Source of the DNA: Candidatus Flexifilum breve
GTDB taxonomy: Bacteria > Chloroflexota > Anaerolineae > Aggregatilineales > Phototrophicaceae
Length of the DNA stretch: 15,403 bases
Assembly: GCA_016717205.1 (NCBI GenBank)
Contig: JADKGC010000020.1
Span: forward strand, 1 to 15,403
Direction: 5' to 3'
Positions 6,895 through 13,077 of this stretch are shown here, one piece after another. The first letter of the stretch is position 1. Every line of letters starts with the position of its first letter. Made by a program: the position numbers and the translations under genes. The notes beneath the pieces are model-generated. The model saw only the letters and a program-made list of their open reading frames with translations. It did not search any database and was not told the origin of the DNA.

Positions 6895-7424
6895 CAGCCG
6901 ATGATGAGCAGCGTCATCGTGTGGCGCACGCGCCGCGCGATCACGGCGACGACCGCCAGCACCAGCGCCGCGCCGAGACTCGCCGCCGTAATCAGGCCAA
7001 CATCGCCGACGAACGTCAGGCCGGAGAACAGGCTGACGCCCGCTGAGGCGGTCGCCAGCACGACCAATGCCACGCCGAGACTCGCGCCCGAGCTGATACC
7101 GAGTACATACGGGTCGGCCAGCGGATTGCGAAACAGCGTCTGCATGAGCAGGCCGCTGACCGAGAGCGCTGTCCCCGCCAACGCCGCCGTGAGCGCCTTG
7201 GGCAAGCGAAATTCCATGACGATCGTCGTCCAGGATGCACGCGCGCCCTCTCCACCCCGCAGGATGGTGAGGATATCGCCGAGTGGAATGCTGACCGAGC
7301 CGAGCGCGAGGCTGGCGGCAAAAGCCGCCGCCAACCCCACCGCCAGCGCGATCAACGCCGCCCGCCGTCGTGACCAGATCATCTGCTCCGCCGCCTGCGC
7401 GCGTTCCAGCGTGATCTCGCTCAT
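6894..7424 (-). CDS. btuC: BtuC-like ABC importer permease, N-terminal part (split reading frame)
   Basis: The 176-residue first half of a FecCD/BtuC-type inner-membrane permease. After a short cytoplasmic tail and a first membrane helix it shows LGDILTILRGGEG, FRLPKALTAALAGTALSVSG and LMQTLFRNPLADPYVLGISSGAS, which are signature stretches of the family (RLPR..A...GA.L..SG...Q...RNPLA.P..LG...GA). The start at 7424 has an AAGGA site and follows the binding-protein stop by 14 nt. The frame ends at a TGA within the helix LLIIG, where family members continue without a break. Read with the downstream half, it forms a complete permease of ten predicted helices. Confidence 0.88.
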   Translation of the reverse strand: MSEITLERAQAAEQMIWSRRRAALIALAVGLAAAFAASLALGSVSIPLGDILTILRGGEGARASWTTIVMEFRLPKALTAALAGTALSVSGLLMQTLFRNPLADPYVLGISSGASLGVALVVLATASAGVSLFSGLTFVGDVGLITAASLGAALVLAVVAVIARRVRHTMTLLIIG

Positions 7425-7438
7425 CGGATCATCCTTCG

Positions 7439-8614
7439 TTACTGCAACCGCGTATAAAAGAAGAACTCATGGTCGGGCAGCAGACCCGGGTGGAACATCC
7501 GGATCAGGTCGGCCAGCATGAGATCGGGGCGCAGCGCGCCGAGTTCGGTCGCATCGTTGCCGCCTGTCGGCGTCACGCGCGCCACATTGTTGAACACCTG
7601 CTGGTTCTCGAACGCGGCAAAATCGGCATAACGTTCGTCTTCTGCCAACCCATCCGCCAGTGTGAACCAAAAGTTCGGATTGATCCACACGTCGGCGTCC
7701 TGCGCCGCATCCAGCACCGCCTCAAACGAGAGCGGCAGCCCGCCGGTCGACTCGTCGACGGCCCACACATATTGACCACCCGCATCCGCGATCAACTGCG
7801 CGATGTAGCTTTGTCCGCCCGAGACGTACCAGGTGTCGCCGAACATCGCGTTGACCAAGACGGTCGGCAGGCTATCGGTGCTGCGGGCGCGTTCCGACAG
7901 TGATTGATACTCCCCAGCAACCGTTTCCATCAACGCGGTGGCATCCGCTTCCCGGTTGTAGAAGACCGCCACAAACTTCACCCATTCGGCGCGACCGAGC
8001 GGCGAGGTCTCATTGAAATCGCCATTCAGCGCGACCGGGATACCGGCATCGATGAGGACGGGATGCGCGTCATAGTCAGAGCTGCCCAGGCCATACGTCA
8101 TCACGAGGTCGGGATCGAGATCGAGCACCTGCTCGACGTTCACCAGCGACCCGCCGCCGACTTCCACGATGTCGCCCGCGTCAATTCGCGCGCGCACATC
8201 CGCGCTGTACACGAAGTCGAACTCATCAACGCCGACCAGCGTATCCACCACATCCAGTTCAACGAGGCTCGGGAGATAGGTTGTCGACATACTGACAAGG
8301 CGGTTGATCGGCACTTCGATCACGGCGTCAAAGGTCGCCGTTTCCGGCGCGGGCGTGCCACACTGTACCAGCGCATAGGTGAACGGCGTTTCCGCGCCCA
8401 CCCACGGACGGGTGACGGTGATCACTTTGTAGTTGTTGAAGTACTCGATGGTGAAACCTTCAGCGTATGCGACTGTGGCCTTATCCGGGAAGTAATCAAC
8501 ACTGGCGTCATAGGTGGCGACACAGCCTTCGGTCACATTCGCGGCGTCTTGCGCGAACGCCGCGGTGCCCAACAGCAGCCCGACGAACAAACAAAAAATT
8601 GCAGAAACCTTCAT
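7439..8614 (-). CDS. btuF: Periplasmic/extracellular corrinoid-binding protein of the ABC importer, BtuF-like
   Basis: A 391-residue secreted binding protein. The start at 8614 is set by the signal peptide (MKVSAIFCLFVGLLLG..AFAQ, cut after residue 21; no lipobox) and by a TAGGGGGA ribosome site 8 nt upstream. The longer open frame to 8707 runs through the riboswitch expression platform and is rejected. The core has two lobes joined by a long helix, as in TroA/BtuF-type proteins: NRLVSMSTTYLPSLVELDV, VEQVLDLDPDLVMTYGLG, PVALNGDFNETSPLGRAEWV, then TVLVNAMFGDTWYVSGGQSY and SFEAVLDAAQDADVWINPN. A 70-90 residue N-terminal segment with two cysteines precedes the core. It is the first gene behind a cobalamin riboswitch and in an operon with the permease and ATPase, hence B12/cobamide capture; the fold alone would also permit iron chelates or haem. 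Confidence 0.9.
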   Translation of the reverse strand: MKVSAIFCLFVGLLLGTAAFAQDAANVTEGCVATYDASVDYFPDKATVAYAEGFTIEYFNNYKVITVTRPWVGAETPFTYALVQCGTPAPETATFDAVIEVPINRLVSMSTTYLPSLVELDVVDTLVGVDEFDFVYSADVRARIDAGDIVEVGGGSLVNVEQVLDLDPDLVMTYGLGSSDYDAHPVLIDAGIPVALNGDFNETSPLGRAEWVKFVAVFYNREADATALMETVAGEYQSLSERARSTDSLPTVLVNAMFGDTWYVSGGQSYIAQLIADAGGQYVWAVDESTGGLPLSFEAVLDAAQDADVWINPNFWFTLADGLAEDERYADFAAFENQQVFNNVARVTPTGGNDATELGALRPDLMLADLIRMFHPGLLPDHEFFFYTRLQ

Positions 8615-8645
8615 TGTGGAAGTCCCCCTAAGGTTGGATACAAGG

Positions 8646-8731
8646 CCTTCGTTCCAAGGGGGAACAAAAAACCCGCCAGCGGCGGGAGGAATGGAGTTAC
8701 CAAGCATCTCGTTCCCCCTTATCTGCGAAGG
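8646..8731 (-). repeat. Expression-platform inverted repeat enclosing the terminator
   Basis: AAGGGGGAAC (plus strand 8656-8665) is the exact reverse complement of GTTCCCCCTT (8711-8720). A flanking 6-bp match (CCTTCG 8646-8651 with CGAAGG 8726-8731) extends the stem across a small internal loop. In the transcript this can fold into a long arm enclosing the terminator hairpin. The 3' arm (UCCCCCU, 8663-8657) is also exactly complementary to the ribosome site AGGGGGA (8629-8623) of the binding-protein gene, so two mutually exclusive pairings exist. Complementarity is seen directly; the switching role is inferred. Confidence 0.6.
8666..8686 (-). terminator. Intrinsic terminator of the cobalamin riboswitch expression platform
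   Basis: On the minus strand CCCGCC-GCT-GGCGGG is followed at once by six T (8671-8666). It lies 60 nt downstream of the aptamer and 51 nt upstream of the binding-protein start, the normal place for a transcription-attenuating terminator. The stem is short (6 bp) but all GC. Confidence 0.75.
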
Positions 8732-8745
8732 TGGATCACGAGGAG

Positions 8746-8865
8746 CAGTGCGGTGGGTAATCGGGCTTCGGCTAAATTACGCCGTTACCGTTGCGCGACA
8801 GCGCCGGACTTTCACCGGCTTCCCCCATTCTGTACTGTGCATCCGGGCAGCAGTACACCACACTG
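8746..8865 (-). promoter_or_regulatory. Cobalamin riboswitch aptamer (B12 element)
   Basis: The minus-strand transcript carries the conserved cobalamin core in order: GGGGGAAGCCGGUGAAAGUC, then CCGGCGCUGUCGCGCAACGG and UAACGGC, and near the 3' end GAAGCCCGAUUACCCACC. The whole is closed by CAGUGUGGUG (8865-8856) and CACCGCACUG (8755-8746), which pair over 10 bp with one G-U. Aptamers of this family bind adenosylcobalamin or other cobalamins and repress B12 transport or synthesis genes when the ligand is abundant. It starts about 16 nt after the predicted transcription start and is followed by a terminator hairpin, so the importer operon should be switched off by sufficient B12. Limits are set by the closing stem; a covariance-model hit could extend a few nucleotides either way. 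Confidence 0.95.
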
Positions 8866-8887
8866 ATTCCGTGTGTTCACAAAGATG

Positions 8888-8917
8888 AGGATAGCATGAG
8901 TTAGCTGAGTCTGTCAA
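8888..8917 (-). promoter_or_regulatory. Sigma70-type promoter of the riboswitch-controlled importer operon
   Basis: A perfect TTGACA (8917-8912) and TATCCT (8893-8888) are separated by 18 nt on the minus strand. Transcription is expected near 8881, just before the riboswitch, and just beyond the terminator of the osmC gene, so the operon is insulated from it. Confidence 0.75.
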
Positions 8918-8925
8918 ATGTGGGG

Positions 8926-8955
8926 AAACAAAAACGCCGGAGAGTTTCCGGCGTT
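8926..8955 (-). terminator. Rho-independent terminator of the OsmC-family gene
   Basis: A 9-bp perfect stem (AACGCCGGA at 8933-8941 with TCCGGCGTT at 8947-8955) has a 5-nt loop. On the minus strand it ends in TTTTTGTTT (8934-8926). It lies 21 nt past the stop codon of the OsmC-family gene. Confidence 0.85.
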
Positions 8956-8975
8956 CGCAAGTGCTGCTGCACGCG

Positions 8976-9401
8976 CTAGGCGAGCGCCGCGTCAATCGTC
9001 ATCGGCACCGCGGAGAGGGCGCGCGACACAATGCAGCCCGTCTTGGTGGCTTCCGCCGCTTCCTTGAACTTGGCGTCGTCGATGCCCTCAACGCTGCCGC
9101 GCGTCACCAGGTCAATGCGGCTGATCGAGAAGCCTGCTTCGCCCTTTTCGAGGTGGACGTGCGCGGTCGTGCTGATGTTGTTGACCGTGAACCCCTGACG
9201 GGACAGGCTCGCCGCCAGCGCCATCGAGAAGCAGCCCGCGTGCGCCGCACCGAGTAGTTCTTCCGGGTTGGTGCCCTGACCATCTTCGAAGCGCGACGGG
9301 AACGAGTAAGCGCCCTGAACTGCGCCGCTGCCCGTCTTGAGCGTGCCGTTGCCCTGCTGCAAATTGCCATTCCAAATCGCCGTTGCGGTACGTGCTGGCA
9401 T
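8976..9401 (-). CDS. osmC: OsmC/Ohr-family peroxiredoxin
   Basis: A 141-residue thiol peroxidase expected to reduce organic hydroperoxides. Both redox cysteines are present: Cys57 in GAAHAGCFSMAL and Cys123 in KTGCIVSRALS. The conserved arginine (Arg37, FPSRFE) and glutamate (Glu48, NPEELL) that activate the peroxidatic cysteine are also there. Length and the ending VPMTIDAALA match the OsmC subgroup rather than Ohr. The ATG is preceded by CAGGAGA. It has its own terminator and is transcribed towards, but apart from, the B12 importer operon. The HEAT-repeat gene lies 65 nt upstream on the same strand, so read-through is possible. The family call is secure; the choice of OsmC over a general OsmC-like name is moderate. 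Confidence 0.93.
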   Translation of the reverse strand: MPARTATAIWNGNLQQGNGTLKTGSGAVQGAYSFPSRFEDGQGTNPEELLGAAHAGCFSMALAASLSRQGFTVNNISTTAHVHLEKGEAGFSISRIDLVTRGSVEGIDDAKFKEAAEATKTGCIVSRALSAVPMTIDAALA

Positions 9402-9466
9402 CGTTATCTCTCCTGAGTGACAATAAACATGATTCAGATCTGCTTAATTAGCATACCGAAAAGGCG

Positions 9467-10012
9467 TCAATTCCACCAGCCCCATGCATCGCGCCACTCA
9501 TAGTCGTCACGGTCGTTAACTTCGTCATCATCATATTCAGCGGTCAGCCACAACGCCGCTTGCAGTGCCACCCGACGCGTGTCGTGATCGCGACTCGTGA
9601 GCGCAACAATCACATGCGGCATCACGTCCTCGTTCATCAGCCACAGCGACTCCGCCGCGCTGTGCCACACATCAGTGTTCGGCGTCTTCAGCGCCTGCAG
9701 CAGCGCCGGAACCGACGTCACATCGCCGATCGTGCCCAGCGCCTTGGCCGCGGCCACCCGCACATCATCACTCTCGTCGTTCAGGAGGGCGAATTCCAGC
9801 CCATGCAGCGCATCGTTTTCGCCGATTACGCCGAGCGCCTCGGCAGCCACTGAACGAATTTCTTCCTGTCCATCCCGCAGCGCTTCGAGCAGAGCCGGGA
9901 TCGTCATCGGGTCAGCCAGTTCGAGCAGCCGGTAGATAGCCTGACGCTGCTTGTCCTCGTCATCCCCCCGCAGATCGCTCAACAATCGTTCAATCAGCAG
10001 CTTGTTCGACAT
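9467..10012 (-). CDS. HEAT-repeat (PBS-lyase-like) protein
   Basis: A 181-residue protein made almost wholly of HEAT-like helical repeats: AIYRLLELADPMTIPALLEA, IRSVAAEALGVIGENDALHG, VRVAAAKALGTIGDVTSVPA and VWHSAAESLWLMNEDVMPHV, about 31-35 residues apart, followed by a degenerate repeat. The C-terminal tail is acidic and tryptophan-rich (EYDDDEVNDRDDYEWRD, ending AWGWWN), unusual next to the repeats. The ATG at 10012 with AGGG upstream is preferred over a GTG at 10027. Such proteins are binding scaffolds; some act on phycobilin lyases, but no chromophore genes are nearby and no catalytic residues are visible. Function is unknown. It is divergent from the MarR gene. Confidence 0.85.
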   Translation of the reverse strand: MSNKLLIERLLSDLRGDDEDKQRQAIYRLLELADPMTIPALLEALRDGQEEIRSVAAEALGVIGENDALHGLEFALLNDESDDVRVAAAKALGTIGDVTSVPALLQALKTPNTDVWHSAAESLWLMNEDVMPHVIVALTSRDHDTRRVALQAALWLTAEYDDDEVNDRDDYEWRDAWGWWN

Positions 10013-10041
10013 ATGCGTCCCTATCACCGTATCCCTACTCT

Positions 10042-10070
10042 AGTTTACTTGCCGATGGCGGACGGTGCAA
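10042..10070 (-). promoter_or_regulatory. Weak putative promoter of the HEAT-repeat gene
   Basis: On the minus strand TTGCAC (10070-10065) and TAAACT (10047-10042) are separated by 17 nt, with a start near 10035 and a leader of about 23 nt. Boxes match consensus only moderately. Confidence 0.35.
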
Positions 10071-10098
10071 TCTCCAAGGCAACTGATCCATTGGCTAG

Positions 10099-10128
10099 TT
10101 GACGGGTCATCACGGCCTCCACTATAGT
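10099..10128 (+). promoter_or_regulatory. Sigma70-type promoter of the MarR-exporter operon
   Basis: TTGACG (10099-10104) and TATAGT (10123-10128) are separated by 18 nt, upstream of the MarR start at 10161. The predicted transcription start falls near 10135, inside the palindrome described next. Confidence 0.65.
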
Positions 10129-10153
10129 TGGTAAGCAAATCATTGGATACCAA
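10128..10153 (+). promoter_or_regulatory. Palindromic operator, probable MarR autoregulatory site
   Basis: Arms TTGGTAnnCAA (10128-10138) and TTGnnTACCAA (10143-10153) are separated by 4 nt, giving nine symmetrical base pairs. The repeat begins at the last base of the -10 box and covers the predicted start point, so a bound dimer would block transcription. MarR-family regulators typically bind such interrupted palindromes in their own promoters. No binding evidence exists here; the assignment is by position and symmetry. Confidence 0.6.
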
Positions 10154-10160
10154 ACGATCT

Positions 10161-10676
10161 ATGACAGAAACAACGCTGTTCGGCACGACGATTGAGATCC
10201 GTATTCTCATGTCGATGATCGCGCGGCTGTCCATGCGCGACATGGAAGAACAAATCGAGCAGGCGGATCTCGGCATCAGCGGCTTGCAATACGGGATTCT
10301 GCGCGCCCTGCAGGGTCAGCCATTCACCTTGAGCGAGCTGAGCAAAAAGTTCATTCTCGACCCATCAACCCTTGTCCCGGTGATCGACGCGCTGGAGCGT
10401 AAAGGGTTCGTGACGCGCGGCAAAGACCCGACGGATCGCCGTCGCCTGCCCTTGAACATCACGGAGGCCGGCACAGCACTTTTGAACCGCATCCCACTTG
10501 CGCACGAAAATGACATGTTATATGTGTGCATGAACGAACTGGGCGCGGACAAGGCGCAGTCGCTGTTAACGCTGCTGCGCGAAGTCGTGCAGCACCTGCC
10601 GGGTGGGGTGGAAATGCTGCGCGATGTGACGACCCGCATTCAGGCTTACTCGTGTGATCGGCCCCGCATCGGCTGA
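10161..10676 (+). CDS. MarR-family transcriptional regulator
   Basis: A 171-residue winged-helix repressor. An N-terminal dimerisation helix (IEIRILMSMIARLSMRDM) precedes the helix-turn-helix (FTLSELSKKFILDPSTLVPV, then IDALERKGFVTR) and the wing DPTDRRRLPLNIT with the Asp92-Arg93-Arg94 signature of the family; a C-terminal helix completes the dimer region. The ATG at 10161 is preferred to an in-frame TTG at 10128 that lies inside the promoter, though its ribosome site is weak. It is the first gene of an apparent operon with two ABC exporter subunits (48-nt gap), so it probably represses their expression until a toxic ligand binds. The ligand is not apparent. Confidence 0.93.
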   Translation: MTETTLFGTTIEIRILMSMIARLSMRDMEEQIEQADLGISGLQYGILRALQGQPFTLSELSKKFILDPSTLVPVIDALERKGFVTRGKDPTDRRRLPLNITEAGTALLNRIPLAHENDMLYVCMNELGADKAQSLLTLLREVVQHLPGGVEMLRDVTTRIQAYSCDRPRIG

Positions 10677-10724
10677 TCCGACCTAGTTTCACCTCGTTGA
10701 GTTCGGCTTACGGAGGATTTAAGA

Positions 10725-12647
10725 TTGGCAGCACAATCAGCTTCATGGGGACGCGGTCGCCAGCGCTCTAAAGGCAGCAGTAACGGCGGTTTAGGACGCG
10801 CTATTCGCTATCTCGGACGGCAGCGCCGCACGACAGCCATTGCCTATGGCGCGCTGATCGTGGCAACGCTGGCGCAGCTCGCCGTGCCGCAGCTCGTTCA
10901 GAACATGATCGACTCGATCACACAGGGAACTATTGCCAACACGATCTTCAACAGCGTCCCGGCACTCTTTCAAAATGTCGCCGCGCAGCGCGCAGGTTAC
11001 ACGCTCGATCAACTCCGTGAGTTTCAGGCTAACGCCGAATCGTGGCTGATCGGCGCAGTCGTGTTGATCGTGCTGTTCGCCATCATGCGCGGTGCATTCT
11101 CGTTCGTGCAGGCCTTCATGGCGGAAAGTCTGTCGCAGGGCATCGCCTTTGACCTCCGTAACGAGATCTTCGCTAAGATTCAGCGGCTCTCGTTCAGCTA
11201 CCATGACCAGAACCAGACCGGGCAACTCATGATCCGCGCGACCGACGATGTCGAAAAACTGCGCTTGTTCATCGCACAGGGGTTGGTGCTGGCGGCGCAG
11301 GCCTTCCTGCTGCTGGTCGTCACGCTGCTCATCCTCGTGCTGTCTAACTGGCAGTTGACGCTGGTGGTGCTGCCGATCCTGCCGATCGCGCTGGTGACGT
11401 TCATCATCTTCGGCGCGGTCAGCCAGCCGCTCTTCGTGCAGATCCAGATGCGCCTGTCCGCGCTCAACACGATTCTGCAAGAGAACATGGCGGGCATCAA
11501 AGTGGTGCGCGCTTTCGCCCGTGAAGGTTACGAACAGAAGCGTTTCGACAAGTCCACCCTCGACTTGTACGCGCAGCAGTTGAAGGTGTCGCGGACCTTT
11601 TCGTTCCTCTTCCCAGTCATCTTCCTGATCGCGCAGTTGGGTCAGGTCGCCCTGCTCTATTTCGGCGGTCGGCAAATCCTTGACGGCACGCTCTCGCTCG
11701 GCGATTATCAGAAGTTCAGCCTATATGTGATCTACGTGTTCTTCCCACTCGGTCAACTGGGCTTCATCATCTCGCTGATGGCACAGGCCGGTGCCTCCGC
11801 CACGCGCATCTTCGAGATTCTCGACGCCAAGAGCGACGTCACCGATAAGCCCGATGCGATTACCCTGCCGCCCATTCAGGGACATCTCGAATTCAAAGAC
11901 GTGACCTTCCGCTACTTCGGCGGCGGCGACCCGGTGCTGCAAAAAGTTAGCCTTGAAGCCAAACCGGGCATGACGGTCGCGTTGTTGGGCGGCACCGGGT
12001 CGGGCAAGACGACCATCATTAACCTGATCCCGCGTTTCTACGATACCAGTGAAGGTGCAATCCTGATCGACGGCCACGATGTGCGCGACGTCACGCTGGA
12101 CAGCCTGCGCTCACAAATTGGTATCGTGCTGCAGGAAACGAACCTGTTCAGCGGAACAATTCGCGACAACATCGCCTTCGGGCGCTCCGACGCAACGGAT
12201 GACGAAGTGATCGCCGCCGCGCAAGCCGCCGCCGCGCACGACTTCATCATGACCTTCCCCGACGGCTACAATACACCAGTCGGCGAACGCGGCTCGACGC
12301 TCTCGGGTGGGCAGAAGCAGCGCATCGCCATCGCGCGCGCCCTGCTGCTCAACCCGCGCATTCTCATCCTCGACGATTCGACCAGCAGCGTCGACCTGAT
12401 CACCGAATACCGCATCCAGAAAGCGCTAGATCGGTTGATGGAAGGCCGCACGAGCTTTGTCATCGCGCAGCGCATTTCGACAGTGCTCAATGCCGACATG
12501 ATCCTCGTTCTGGACAAGGGGCGCGTCGTCGCTTCCGGCAAGCACGAAGAGCTGATGGAGAGCAGCCCGATTTACGCCGAGATTTACCATTCGCAGTTAG
12601 TCGGCGACGCTGCCGTCGACGAGTCCAGCACAGCGCAGGAGGCCTAA
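10725..12647 (+). CDS. Heterodimeric ABC exporter subunit with degenerate ATPase site (TM287-like)
   Basis: A 640-residue type-IV (exporter-fold) ABC half transporter. Translation probably starts at TTG 10725: a GGAGGA site lies at 10712-10717 with 7-nt spacing, and the N-terminus MAAQSASWGRG follows. Six membrane helices occupy roughly residues 36-350, including the family motif VRAFAREGYE. The nucleotide-binding domain has Walker A GGTGSGKT (residues 422-429), signature LSGGQ (526-530) and Walker B ILILDDSTSSVD. The catalytic glutamate position is Asp551 and the H-loop histidine is Gln582 (IAQRIST). This Asp/Gln pair is the mark of the degenerate half of heterodimers such as TM287/288. The partner gene starts 4 nt downstream. 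Likely role: drug or lipid-like substrate export under MarR control. Confidence 0.94.
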   Translation: MAAQSASWGRGRQRSKGSSNGGLGRAIRYLGRQRRTTAIAYGALIVATLAQLAVPQLVQNMIDSITQGTIANTIFNSVPALFQNVAAQRAGYTLDQLREFQANAESWLIGAVVLIVLFAIMRGAFSFVQAFMAESLSQGIAFDLRNEIFAKIQRLSFSYHDQNQTGQLMIRATDDVEKLRLFIAQGLVLAAQAFLLLVVTLLILVLSNWQLTLVVLPILPIALVTFIIFGAVSQPLFVQIQMRLSALNTILQENMAGIKVVRAFAREGYEQKRFDKSTLDLYAQQLKVSRTFSFLFPVIFLIAQLGQVALLYFGGRQILDGTLSLGDYQKFSLYVIYVFFPLGQLGFIISLMAQAGASATRIFEILDAKSDVTDKPDAITLPPIQGHLEFKDVTFRYFGGGDPVLQKVSLEAKPGMTVALLGGTGSGKTTIINLIPRFYDTSEGAILIDGHDVRDVTLDSLRSQIGIVLQETNLFSGTIRDNIAFGRSDATDDEVIAAAQAAAAHDFIMTFPDGYNTPVGERGSTLSGGQKQRIAIARALLLNPRILILDDSTSSVDLITEYRIQKALDRLMEGRTSFVIAQRISTVLNADMILVLDKGRVVASGKHEELMESSPIYAEIYHSQLVGDAAVDESSTAQEA

Positions 12648-12651
12648 CGCC

Positions 12652-13077
12652 ATGATGGGTATTGACGGCGGCCGCCGTCTGTTTGAGAACGAAGCCAGCA
12701 AAGCCGGCAATGTCAGTTCGACGCTGCGGCGCTTTGGTGGGTATTTCCGGCGCAACTGGTTTGGCGTGGTGATCGCGCTGGTGCTGGTCGTGACCGCAAC
12801 TGGACGCAGGTCGCGTCACCAGACTACATCGGGCAGGCAGTCGATTGCTACCTGTTCCCCCGTGCCGCGCAGTCCTTCGCCGGGCAGGAAGTCCGTGGAT
12901 CGAACGCTGGTTTGATCCGACTGTGCAAACTGCGGTCGACGGCGGGCAGGAGACGCTCGACGCGGTCACGCTCGACACCAAAGTCGCCGGGCTGACCTCG
13001 ATTGTGTTCATTCTGCTCGGGCCACCGTCTATTTCTCGAATCAGGCGCGCAAGGCTTTCCGCAAGTCGCGCGAACAG
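12652..13077 (+). pseudogene. N-terminal region of second ABC exporter subunit, frameshifted and internally deleted
   Basis: The ATG at 12652 follows an AGGAGG site (12637-12642) and encodes MMGIDGGRRLFENEASKAG and the first membrane helix WFGVVIALVLVVTAT. The frame then breaks near 12797; in the next frame WTQVASPDYIGQAVDCYLF continues, and near 12910 it switches again to FDPTVQTAVDGGQETLD and VAGLTSIVFILLG. Each break is mended by one inserted base. At about 13020 the second helix is cut short and joined directly to ATVYFSNQARKAFRKSREQM, which in full-length exporters lies about 100 residues further on. About 300 bp encoding helices 2-4 and the first coupling helix are therefore missing. 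The intact downstream frame is listed separately. Confidence 0.8.

Noticed and set aside
8615..8707. Longer start for the binding-protein gene at 8707
   Set aside because: It would translate the riboswitch terminator and place residues before a clear signal peptide; the ribosome site fits the start at 8614.
8646..8731. Inverted repeat read as the end of a mobile MITE-like element
   Set aside because: There is no target-site duplication, and its position and complementarity to the ribosome site fit a riboswitch expression platform better.
7904..8866. Plus-strand open frame of 320 codons across the binding protein and riboswitch
   Set aside because: It reads antisense through the binding-protein gene and through a structured riboswitch; no family resemblance.
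10791..11675. Minus-strand open frame of 294 codons inside the exporter gene
   Set aside because: His/Gln/Asp-rich composition, antisense to a clear ABC membrane domain, no ribosome site or recognisable motif.
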